From W0P28-013 sp051878315 (lineage in GTDB: Bacteria > Bacteroidota > Bacteroidia > Bacteroidales > Paludibacteraceae): a stretch of 18,138 bases of DNA. The translations under genes were made by a program, and so were the position numbers. Below, in pieces: positions 7,130-14,817 of this stretch (position 1 is its first letter; each line of letters opens with the position of its first letter). The notes under the pieces were generated by a model. That model ran no database searches and was not told the DNA's origin. It was given only the letters and a program-made list of their open reading frames with translations. Location of the stretch: assembly GCA_051878315.1 (NCBI GenBank), contig JBJEJW010000032.1, positions 1 to 18,138 on the forward strand, in the 5' to 3' direction.

Positions 7130-9142
7130 ATGAACGATCAACAACGAAACAAAATACCCAATACGCCACCATCCAATAAACCCAAACCATTCAAACCGCG
7201 ATTTAATTTCTATTGGATTTATTTGGCCATCGGCCTATTTTTCATCGTATCGGTGTTCTACGACGGCAATCCCTCGTCGAAAGAGGTTACCTACTCTAAA
7301 TTGGAAAACGGATTGCGCAACGGTTGTGTCAAATCTATGACTGTAACCATTACCAAGAATTTGGTAGATGCCGAAATTAACCCACAATGCGCCGAACAAT
7401 TTTTCGGACACAAAATCGACAACCCCGACAAACTGCCGCACATACACACTATGGTGCCATCGGTCGAAGAGTTTTCGAAACTGATTAACGAACTACAGCA
7501 AACGCAAACATTCACGGGCGAAGTGTCGTACAAAGACGGCAAAGACTACTTCGATATTTTCCTGTTTTCAGTTCTTCCGTTTCTGCTGTTAATCATTTTT
7601 TTCGTTTTTATGAATCGGCGGATGGGCAACGGAGCCGGTGGTATTTTCAATGTCGGCAAATCGAAAGCGCAACTTTTCGACAAAGACGACAAAAGCAAAA
7701 CGAAAGTAACATTCAAAGATGTGGCCGGATTGGCAGGGGCCAAACAAGAGGTCGAAGAAATTGTATCGTTTTTGAAAAACCCGAAAAAATATACCGATTT
7801 GGGCGGAAAAATTCCCAAAGGTGCCTTGCTCGTAGGCCCTCCTGGTACAGGCAAAACGTTGTTGGCCAAAGCCGTAGCAGGCGAAGCCGATGTGCCATTT
7901 TTTTCCATGTCGGGTAGCGACTTTGTGGAGATGTTTGTGGGCGTTGGTGCCAGTCGCGTACGCGATTTGTTCCGTCAAGCCAAAGAGAAAGCGCCGTGTA
8001 TCGTCTTCATCGATGAAATTGACGCCGTAGGTCGTGCGCGTGCCAGCAATATGCGTATGGGAGGTAACGATGAGCGCGAGAGTACTTTGAATCAACTGCT
8101 GACCGAAATGGACGGATTTGGCACCAATAGCGGTGTCATCATACTTGCCGCCACCAACCGCGCCGACATTTTGGACAAAGCATTGTTGCGCGCCGGCCGT
8201 TTCGATCGCCAGATACACGTCGAACTGCCCGATGTGCACGAACGTAAAGAGATATTCGAAGTGCATCTGAAACCACTGAAACTCGGTGCATCTATCGATA
8301 TTGATTTCTTGGCACGACAAACACCTGGTTTCTCGGGTGCCGACATTGCCAATGTGTGCAACGAAGCCGCGCTCATTGCTGCACGCCACGATAAAGCAAC
8401 TGTCGAGAAACAAGATTTCCTCGATGCCGTTGATCGCATAGTAGGCGGATTGGAAAAAAAGACTAAAATACTCACTCAAGAAGAAAAACGCAATATCGCT
8501 TTCCACGAAGCCGGACATGCCACCATCAGTTGGCTGTTGCAATATGGCAATCCGTTGGTGAAAGTTACCATTGTACCGCGCGGCGAAGCCCTCGGTGCAG
8601 CATGGTATTTGCCCGAAGAGCGTCAATTGACATCCAGCGAACACATACTCGACGATATTTGTTCGCTGCTGGGCGGACGAGCCGCCGAAGAATTGTTTTT
8701 CAACACACTTGATACCGGTGCTATCAACGACCTCGAACGTGCTACAAAAAAAGCTTATGCCATGGTAGCCTATTTCGGCATGAGTAACAAATTGGCCAAC
8801 ATGAGTTATTACGACTCGACCGGACAATCCGATTACGGCTTTACAAAACCGTACAGCGAAAAAACGGCCGAACTCATCGACACTGAAGCCAAAAAAATAA
8901 TAGCCGAGCAATACGAACGTGCCAAAGCGATACTGACCGAGCACAAAGATGGACACAATCAATTAGCCCAAATTCTGCTCGAGCGCGAAGTGCTGTTTGC
9001 CGAAGATGTCGAAAAAGTGCTTGGTAAACGCCCTTGGAAAAGTCGTACCGACGAATTGTTGCAGAGTAACGACGCTCCAACTATCGAAGCGGCTGACAAC
9101 GACGACACTCACGCACCGGTCACCCCTGAAGAACCTAAATAA
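7130..9142 (+). CDS. ftsH: ATP-dependent zinc metalloprotease FtsH
   Basis: A 670-residue membrane-anchored AAA+ protease that extracts and degrades misfolded membrane proteins and short-lived regulators. Domains in order: a basic, proline-rich cytosolic tail; membrane helix 1 (about 28-45); a periplasmic domain; membrane helix 2 (about 142-160); the AAA module with Walker A GPPGTGKT (236-243), Walker B ending in Asp295-Glu296, and the second region of homology with Arg fingers near 357 and 360; then the peptidase with HEAGH at 459-463 and the probable third zinc ligand Asp534 in the NDLE motif. The C-terminus is an acidic tail, longer than in E. coli. All catalytic residues are present. It follows rsfS by 32 bp and precedes cdsA by 17 bp, so co-transcription is likely. 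Confidence 0.98.
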   Translation: MNDQQRNKIPNTPPSNKPKPFKPRFNFYWIYLAIGLFFIVSVFYDGNPSSKEVTYSKLENGLRNGCVKSMTVTITKNLVDAEINPQCAEQFFGHKIDNPDKLPHIHTMVPSVEEFSKLINELQQTQTFTGEVSYKDGKDYFDIFLFSVLPFLLLIIFFVFMNRRMGNGAGGIFNVGKSKAQLFDKDDKSKTKVTFKDVAGLAGAKQEVEEIVSFLKNPKKYTDLGGKIPKGALLVGPPGTGKTLLAKAVAGEADVPFFSMSGSDFVEMFVGVGASRVRDLFRQAKEKAPCIVFIDEIDAVGRARASNMRMGGNDERESTLNQLLTEMDGFGTNSGVIILAATNRADILDKALLRAGRFDRQIHVELPDVHERKEIFEVHLKPLKLGASIDIDFLARQTPGFSGADIANVCNEAALIAARHDKATVEKQDFLDAVDRIVGGLEKKTKILTQEEKRNIAFHEAGHATISWLLQYGNPLVKVTIVPRGEALGAAWYLPEERQLTSSEHILDDICSLLGGRAAEELFFNTLDTGAINDLERATKKAYAMVAYFGMSNKLANMSYYDSTGQSDYGFTKPYSEKTAELIDTEAKKIIAEQYERAKAILTEHKDGHNQLAQILLEREVLFAEDVEKVLGKRPWKSRTDELLQSNDAPTIEAADNDDTHAPVTPEEPK

Positions 9143-9159
9143 CCACTAAAAATACCAAC

Positions 9160-10038
9160 ATGGACCTCAAAAAAATTCTGACACGAACGCTTTCGGGCGC
9201 CGTATTTGTGGCTATTCTCATCAGTTCTATCATGTTCAGTGAATGGACATTTTTGGCCATAATGATGCTTGTGTCGTCGCTCGGGATTAAGGAATTTCAT
9301 CACATCACCCATGCTCATCATCGCATCGAAGTGCAACGCGGAACGGCCATCACAGCCAACTGTTTCTTACAATTGGGCGCATTTGTATACGCTTTTGCGT
9401 TCGACATTTTCAGTTTTTTGGAAATTCCTCAACCACGCCACGTCATTCTGTTTTTCGTGCCGTACATTATTGTTGTCATCATCACCTTTGTCGCCGAATT
9501 GTTTCGTCGGTGCGAACGACCGATGCACAATTTGGCCTATTTCGTGTTGGGGCAAGTATTTGTATCCGTACCTTTTGCATCGCTCTATGGCATTTTAAGT
9601 TGGGGCGACACGTGGCAACCGCAACTGCTTTTGTCGATTTTCCTGATTATTTGGGTAAACGACACCTTTGCTTATCTTGTCGGTAGTGCATTTGGTAAGC
9701 ATCATTTGCTGAAACATGTATCGCCACACAAATCGTGGGAAGGATTTATCGGAGGTGCCGTATTTGCTATTTTGGCCGGTTTGCTGTTGGGCTATTTCAA
9801 ATTTGCACCAACTCGCGAACTTGTACCGCTGACGTTGTGGCAATGGGCGTTGTTTGCGGTCGTTACAGTGGTATTCGGTACGCTTGGCGACCTGCTGGAG
9901 AGTCTGTTGAAACGTGCTGTCGGCAAAAAAGATGCAGGCAACATCATACCCGGACATGGCGGCATACTCGACCGTTTCGATAGTACCTTGTTAGCCGGTC
10001 CGGCCATCTATTTGTATTTGCTATTTGTGTTACCATAA
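9160..10038 (+). CDS. cdsA: Phosphatidate cytidylyltransferase (CDP-diacylglycerol synthase)
   Basis: A 292-residue integral membrane enzyme that makes CDP-diacylglycerol from phosphatidic acid and CTP, the branch-point precursor of bacterial phospholipids. About eight hydrophobic segments are visible. The C-terminus matches the complete CDS family signature from Ser248 to Asp274: S-x-L-K-R, K257-D258, G260, then P-x-H-G-G and D-R-F-D. The upstream D-L-L-E-S and the N-D-T-F-A-Y-L-V-G-S segment (about 168-177) are also typical. It starts at ATG 9160, 17 bp after ftsH, and psd follows 12 bp after its stop, so the lipid genes appear to be one transcription unit with rsfS-ftsH. Family assignment is firm. 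Confidence 0.97.
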   Translation: MDLKKILTRTLSGAVFVAILISSIMFSEWTFLAIMMLVSSLGIKEFHHITHAHHRIEVQRGTAITANCFLQLGAFVYAFAFDIFSFLEIPQPRHVILFFVPYIIVVIITFVAELFRRCERPMHNLAYFVLGQVFVSVPFASLYGILSWGDTWQPQLLLSIFLIIWVNDTFAYLVGSAFGKHHLLKHVSPHKSWEGFIGGAVFAILAGLLLGYFKFAPTRELVPLTLWQWALFAVVTVVFGTLGDLLESLLKRAVGKKDAGNIIPGHGGILDRFDSTLLAGPAIYLYLLFVLP

Positions 10039-10050
10039 AAAATCGATATT

Positions 10051-10761
10051 TTGAAAACAAACAACTCATCAAAACGCAAAAAACGCTTTCGTCGCTTGCG
10101 TGTCCACAAAGAAGGATATGCCATTTTGTTGTCGTTGCTGCTACTGTTGGTTGTACTTAATGTTGTAACCTACATTCAGTCGTCGGGACATTGGGCATTT
10201 TTCCTTAATTTGACCATTTCGGTATTGGCTTTTTCGTTTTTCTTGTACTTTTTTCGCAACCCGAGTCGTGAAATTATTATTGAGGATTCAAATTTGATAA
10301 TTGCACCGGCCGACGGGCGTGTTGTTGTGATCGAACCAACCGAGGAATATGAATGTTTCGGTGGTGAACGTCGCATACAAGTATCGATTTTTATGTCGGT
10401 CTTCAGCGTGCATGCAAATTGGATACCGATAGAAGGTACCGTAACTTATGTGCAACATCACAGTGGTCGACACATGGCAGCCTATTTGCCGAAATCGAGT
10501 CAAGAAAACGAGCGTTCTTCTGTGGTCATCGAAACCGAGTCGAAACACCAAGTTTTGGTACGCCAAATAGCCGGCGCATTGGCACGACGCATTGTAACGT
10601 ACGCCAAAATAGGACACGAGTGCCATCTGAACGAACACTTGGGATTCATTAAATTTGGATCGCGCGTCGATTTGTTTTTGCCCGAAGGTTCCGAAATCTT
10701 TGTAGAACTTGGCGAACAAACACGTGGTAACGAAACCATCATCGCACGTTTACCGGAGTGA
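10051..10761 (+). CDS. psd: Phosphatidylserine decarboxylase (short form), probable TTG start
   Basis: A 236-residue pyruvoyl-dependent decarboxylase converting phosphatidylserine to phosphatidylethanolamine. Seen: a basic N-terminus with HKEG, two membrane helices (about 24-65), FRNPSRE, APADGRVV, the SVFSVHANW histidine segment, and the self-cleavage site in KFGSRVD, where Gly203-Ser204 would split to give the pyruvoyl group on Ser204. It belongs to the short bacterial/archaeal-like form rather than the long proteobacterial one. No ATG or GTG precedes the membrane helices in frame; the first in-frame ATG is beyond residue 110. The TTG at 10051 is therefore the best start, giving a basic N-terminus of about 18 residues before HKEG. 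It lies 12 bp after cdsA. No phosphatidylserine synthase gene is in the window. Confidence 0.94.
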   Translation: MKTNNSSKRKKRFRRLRVHKEGYAILLSLLLLLVVLNVVTYIQSSGHWAFFLNLTISVLAFSFFLYFFRNPSREIIIEDSNLIIAPADGRVVVIEPTEEYECFGGERRIQVSIFMSVFSVHANWIPIEGTVTYVQHHSGRHMAAYLPKSSQENERSSVVIETESKHQVLVRQIAGALARRIVTYAKIGHECHLNEHLGFIKFGSRVDLFLPEGSEIFVELGEQTRGNETIIARLPE

Positions 10762-10786
10762 TTTTCCCTGAATATTGCGCCCGGGT

Positions 10787-11659
10787 ATGAACCTTTTCAC
10801 GCGACATAATTCCACAACCCTAAAATGTTTATGGTTGATGTTTTTGTTGCTTTGCGGATTGGCGGCCGGCGCATGTCTTGCAGCATGGAGTAATAGTGCG
10901 GCTCAGACCGACATCGTGTCGCTCAAATGGCAACAATTGTGCCAATCGCTACTAACTTTTGCGCTGCCGGCTGTTGTATTTAGACACACCGGTATGCAAC
11001 ACACCGCCACTGCCGACCTGAATCGGCCGCACCACTATCGCACATGGATTGTTGCACTGCTATTGATGCCTTGTGCCATTCCGGCTATCAATTTGACAAA
11101 ATGGCTGAACGATATGCTTGCTTTGCCAGCCTGCATGGCATCTATCGAACGAATTATGCTGCAAATGGAGCAGCAAGCTGAAACGCTCACAATGGCATTT
11201 CTCGATGTAACCGACGTACAAGGTCTATTGCTGAATTTATTGGTGTTGGCAGTAGTGCCGGCTGTTGCCGAAGAGTTATTTTTCAGAGGAGCGTTACAGC
11301 GTTTGCTCTCCGATACCCTCAATACTCACCTTGCTGTATGGATTACAGCATTCGTTTTCAGCGCAATACATTGTCAGTTTTATGGTTTTGTTCCTCGCCT
11401 CTTGCTCGGTGCCGCTCTCGGTTATCTTTATTGGTATGGCGAATCGCTATGGCCAAATGTAGTAGCACACTTTGTCAACAATGCACTGACCGTTGTGTTT
11501 GCATTTGCCGGCGCACATACCACATTGCCCATCGACATTGACGCCATCGGTAGCGGGAGTACTTGGTGGATCGGTTGTTTATCGTTAGGAATAAGTGTTT
11601 TGCTATGTTTGTGGTTCGGTATTGGTCGTCGTAACATCGCTACGTCGCAACATCCATGA
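10787..11659 (+). CDS. CPBP-family intramembrane glutamic/metal-dependent protease (CAAX-protease-like)
   Basis: A 290-residue polytopic protein of the CPBP (Abi/CAAX protease, Rce1-like) family. The three core motifs are intact: EExxxR at Glu162-Glu163...Arg167 (EELFFR), FxxxH ending at His195 (FSAIH), and HxxxN with His228 and Asn231/232 (HFVNN). About seven or eight membrane helices surround them. Bacterial members have been linked to peptide processing or maturation, but the substrate here is unknown. The ATG at 10787 is preferred over an in-frame TTG 12 bp upstream. It follows psd by 25 bp and is probably the last gene of the run. Its final 19 codons overlap, on the other strand, the 3' end of the flippase-like gene. 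Confidence 0.92.
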   Translation: MNLFTRHNSTTLKCLWLMFLLLCGLAAGACLAAWSNSAAQTDIVSLKWQQLCQSLLTFALPAVVFRHTGMQHTATADLNRPHHYRTWIVALLLMPCAIPAINLTKWLNDMLALPACMASIERIMLQMEQQAETLTMAFLDVTDVQGLLLNLLVLAVVPAVAEELFFRGALQRLLSDTLNTHLAVWITAFVFSAIHCQFYGFVPRLLLGAALGYLYWYGESLWPNVVAHFVNNALTVVFAFAGAHTTLPIDIDAIGSGSTWWIGCLSLGISVLLCLWFGIGRRNIATSQHP

Positions 11660-12592
11660 TCCTATCAGCATCGGGACACAATAATTGATACACCAAAGTA
11701 ATATGCCGGCCAATGCCATGCCGGCTTCATTGGTTGCAAAGACCGATAAAATCAAAATGGCATACGAACCTCGTACTGCCGCTTCGGATGCCGCAAACGA
11801 CGGCGTGTAGGTTACCAATAGATAGATGGTAGGAATAGCCACAAGCGCTTCGATGGGTGCAAGAGACACCCCCATAAACAGCAGCATGGCATATAATTGA
11901 ATTGAAAATACTGCAAATCGCCCGGTTGATAAGGCGACGACACGCCACAAATCGCGCCATGATAAATAGGCTAAGCCCGAACCCAAGACCTGTAGCCAAT
12001 GCCACCGACCACGGCTCAAACATTTAGCCAACCATTGATGGTACAACAGCAGCATTACAAACAGAACGACTACAACTATCAATAATACTCCAAAAAACAA
12101 TAGTGCTATCAGCGAAACATCGCGCACAAAAGCAGGGCGCATCCATACAGCATAACACACGGCGGCTATAGTACCTATCACGGTGATAACCATCGTGAGT
12201 GCCATACTGCCTACACAGCCCAAGGCGATGGCAGGTACGCGATTTTCGGGACGCAACAACAACACACGCGTCGGTACATCGCCTATATGATTCGGGGTGA
12301 AAAACGCACCGGTTTGTCCGACCAAAACCGCTTTGACTGCCATAATTAACGACAGCGGTTGCAGACCACGTATCAACACGCGCCATTTTTGCGCTTCGAG
12401 CAAAACATTGCATGGCAACAGCAAAAAGACAACGCTCAAACAAATATAATGTACTATGCCGGCAGTAGCAAAATGCGACCACAACGCTTCGTAACCATCA
12501 AAAACGATAAGTTTATAGGCCAGATAAGCATAAGCCAGCACCAAAATCAGCCACTTGACAATGGTGTAAATATGTTGTTTGTTGGTTTTCAA
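11603..12592 (-). CDS. Flippase-like polytopic membrane protein (lysylphosphatidylglycerol synthase TM-region / UPF0104 type), probable TTG start
   Basis: A 329-residue protein with about eight membrane helices and the family pattern: KWLILVLAYAYLAYK at the N-terminus, LLPCNVLLEAQKWRVLI in the second helix region, then GQTGAFFTPNHIGDVPTR, and a C-terminal YTPSFAASEAAVRGSYAI segment resembling the P-S-x-x-x-x-E motif of these proteins. Relatives include the membrane half of MprF and archaeal AglD-like proteins, proposed to move lipids or lipid-linked sugars; there is no synthase domain here. No ATG or GTG occurs between the upstream in-frame stop (12623-12625) and the first helix, so TTG at 12590-12592 is the likely start. 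It is 30 bp after the acyltransferase stop and in the same frame. The 3' end overlaps the CPBP protease gene by 57 bp. Confidence 0.85.
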   Translation of the reverse strand: MKTNKQHIYTIVKWLILVLAYAYLAYKLIVFDGYEALWSHFATAGIVHYICLSVVFLLLPCNVLLEAQKWRVLIRGLQPLSLIMAVKAVLVGQTGAFFTPNHIGDVPTRVLLLRPENRVPAIALGCVGSMALTMVITVIGTIAAVCYAVWMRPAFVRDVSLIALLFFGVLLIVVVVLFVMLLLYHQWLAKCLSRGRWHWLQVLGSGLAYLSWRDLWRVVALSTGRFAVFSIQLYAMLLFMGVSLAPIEALVAIPTIYLLVTYTPSFAASEAAVRGSYAILILSVFATNEAGMALAGILLWCINYCVPMLIGSWMLRRSDVTTTNTEPQT

Positions 12593-12622
12593 AAAAGTAC
12601 GAAAGGGTACACGCCCCCCGAA

Positions 12623-13765
12623 TTATAGTGTTGCCAAATAATTCTTCAACGGATTGGTATACATTTCCAACATTTTACGTCGTAAGAAATCGTAATCGGG
12701 TTGAGGTACAACAATTCTATCAAGTTGTTTGTCAAAATAGTTCAACACCGTTTGTCGTTCGGCAGCCGACACCTCATCAACAAAGCGTTGTGTGCCGAAG
12801 AATTCGTCATAAGCCACTTTGTTTATTGGATATATCACATAATTGCCATGTATGCGTCTGTCGATTAGTGCTGCTACAGCCGTTACTTGTTCTTTGCGGT
12901 TGGCAGTCTGCGCGGCTATTGTATCCAAATCGGCATTGATACATGGTGTAAACGCATAGTGTACATGTCCTTTGTAGCCCATAATGCCGGTTTGCATACT
13001 GACGACATCGTCGTGCGGCGACTTTTGGTAGTTGTCGTTGTCGCGTTTGAGTTGAAACTCGGCCGCTTTCAGAAAGTCGCAAGGGTCATACTCGTACGAA
13101 ATGCTTACAGGGCTGATATTCAATGTTTTGAGGTTTTCTATAAACGAATCGTCTCCACTCAAAGCGAACATTTTCAGAATGCTTTCTTGTGTGCGGTCGT
13201 CCGAATCTTTGGCGCGTCCTTCACGTTGTGCAATCCACACGCTAACATGTTTTTGCGTAATGGCATAGCGTATGTATTGCGATAATTGCATAAATACGCG
13301 TGGCATTTCGCGTGGAGCCAGTCCGCGTTGCACCACAAAACACTTATTGATACGCACCAGCGTTTCGATCCATGGCGCGGCAAACAGATTGTCGCCGATG
13401 CCGATTTCGGGTGAGTCGTAACCACCACGAAACAGCAATAACGAGATGAAAGCGGCATCCATCACAATGTCGCGGTGATTGGTAACCAAAATGCCGTTCG
13501 GGCGATCGTGGTCGAGTCCCGAAGCCGTAACGCCGCCGTCGGTCTGTTGTTTTTCGAAACCGGTCAGTACGGGTTCGATGAGTCGTTGCTGCAATTCGGA
13601 CGCCGAATGAATCGTCTGTAATTGTTGTTCAAGTTGTTCTACCGTTAGTTGCGGGAGCAATCGTTGCATCAAAGCCACAAAAGCCGGTTCGCGCAATAAT
13701 GTGGCAAAAGCCTGAGGGAGTTCGTCGTTGTTAAACGGACGCATGTTGTCGAAGTCAGCATTCAT
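12623..13765 (-). CDS. Glycerolipid-type acyltransferase (PlsC/GPAT superfamily)
   Basis: A 380-residue soluble or peripheral acyltransferase. An alpha-helical N-terminal part of about 85 residues (rich in Leu/Gln) precedes the catalytic core. Motif I is VTNHRDIVMD: here the Asp lies six residues after His, instead of five as in the usual N-H-x4-D. IAQREGRAKDS corresponds to the EGxR-type motif that binds the glycerol phosphate in the superfamily. An ISPVSISYEYDPCD segment corresponds to the proline-containing motif IV. Related Bacteroidetes proteins are annotated as 1-acyl-glycerol-3-phosphate acyltransferases, but the acceptor is not proven. It starts at ATG 13763-13765, 46 bp after the YeiH-like gene, with no promoter box in that gap, and the flippase-like gene follows closely. 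An envelope lipid role is inferred. Confidence 0.86.
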   Translation of the reverse strand: MNADFDNMRPFNNDELPQAFATLLREPAFVALMQRLLPQLTVEQLEQQLQTIHSASELQQRLIEPVLTGFEKQQTDGGVTASGLDHDRPNGILVTNHRDIVMDAAFISLLLFRGGYDSPEIGIGDNLFAAPWIETLVRINKCFVVQRGLAPREMPRVFMQLSQYIRYAITQKHVSVWIAQREGRAKDSDDRTQESILKMFALSGDDSFIENLKTLNISPVSISYEYDPCDFLKAAEFQLKRDNDNYQKSPHDDVVSMQTGIMGYKGHVHYAFTPCINADLDTIAAQTANRKEQVTAVAALIDRRIHGNYVIYPINKVAYDEFFGTQRFVDEVSAAERQTVLNYFDKQLDRIVVPQPDYDFLRRKMLEMYTNPLKNYLATL

Positions 13766-13811
13766 AGTGTTTCACTATTTGTTTATGATTAAATGCTCAT
13801 TAGCCGGCAGT

Positions 13812-14813
13812 TCACAACAGTACAGCCAGCAACGCGGCCACACTTATCAAAATCCACAGCAACACACCTTGTATCAATGGTTTAATGCCTACCTGTTTCA
13901 GTACATCGAGCGACAACGAAGCACCGATGAAGAACAAGCATACCGTGAGTGATTTACGCGCCAATCCGTTGATAAAACTGCCAACCTGTACGCCCCATGT
14001 GCCGCAAATATCGGCGTTCGACAACACATAAGTGTTGATGACCATCGCCACGATGAACCACAGAATGAACCACGGGATAGTGATTTTTTGGCCTTTGGTT
14101 TTGAACAACAGCGCCGTAACCAACGCCACAGGAATAATCCACAAGGCGCGCGTCAGTTTGATGGTTGTGGCCACCTGCAACGCCTCTTCGCCATAGGCTG
14201 CGCCGGCGCCTACCACCGAACTCGTGTCGTGGATAGCAATGGCTGCCCAAGTGCCAAACTGCTGTTGGTCGAGTCCAAACAGATGCCCAAGCGGCGGGAA
14301 AATGAACAAGGCAATGGCATTCAGAATGAAAATGGTGCCCAACGCCACCGACATTTCGGCGTCTTTGGCTTTGATGACAGGCCCCACCGCCGCGATGGCA
14401 CTACCGCCGCAAATGGCTGTGCCTGAACTGATTAGATACGAGGTGTTTTTGTCGACTTTGAGCAACTTGCGCCCGATAAGCCAACCGACTACCAACGTGC
14501 CGACAACCGAAACAATGGTAAATGTCATACCTTCGGCTCCCGATTTGAGCGATTGCACCAGATTCATGCCGAAACCGAGACCTACAACCGAGTATTGTAG
14601 CAGATATTTCGACATTTTTTTGTTAAATTTCGGATAAGCCTGCCCGAATAGCAATGCACATGCCAATCCGAGAAACAGCGCAACAGGCGGCGTTATCCAA
14701 CCGGCCATCTGTTTGCACAAATCGTTCGGCACATAGTCGAGCAGCAGCAATATTGTCAGTGCCGACAATAAAAAAACATAAACGCCTTTGGCGTATTTTT
14801 GCAATTTTTCCAT
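13812..14813 (-). CDS. YeiH/UPF0324-family transporter (putative sulfate exporter family)
   Basis: A 333-residue inner membrane protein with about ten helices, near the length of E. coli YeiH (349). The family signatures are present: GTAICGGSAIAAVGPVI (from about residue 131) and WAAIAIHDTSSVVGAG (about 189-204), plus the C-terminal FFIGASLSLDVL. Some databases label the family putative sulfate exporter, but transport has not been shown for most members. The ATG at 14811-14813 is chosen; it lies 4 bp after the ileS stop and gives the usual start before the first helix. A TTG six codons upstream would overlap ileS and is less likely. The tight spacing implies co-transcription with ileS, although no functional link is evident. 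Confidence 0.92.
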   Translation of the reverse strand: MEKLQKYAKGVYVFLLSALTILLLLDYVPNDLCKQMAGWITPPVALFLGLACALLFGQAYPKFNKKMSKYLLQYSVVGLGFGMNLVQSLKSGAEGMTFTIVSVVGTLVVGWLIGRKLLKVDKNTSYLISSGTAICGGSAIAAVGPVIKAKDAEMSVALGTIFILNAIALFIFPPLGHLFGLDQQQFGTWAAIAIHDTSSVVGAGAAYGEEALQVATTIKLTRALWIIPVALVTALLFKTKGQKITIPWFILWFIVAMVINTYVLSNADICGTWGVQVGSFINGLARKSLTVCLFFIGASLSLDVLKQVGIKPLIQGVLLWILISVAALLAVLL

Positions 14814-14817
14814 AATG

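Noticed and set aside
7589..8962. A long open frame of about 457 codons on the minus strand inside ftsH
   Set aside because: It is exactly antisense to a fully conserved ftsH, shows no recognisable domain, and similar stop-free antisense frames occur in other genes of this window because of codon bias.
11705..11725. Two GCCGGC palindromes 9 bp apart, a possible protein-binding site or terminator
   Set aside because: They lie within the flippase-like coding sequence, encode a repeated Ala-Gly stretch, and lack a U tract.
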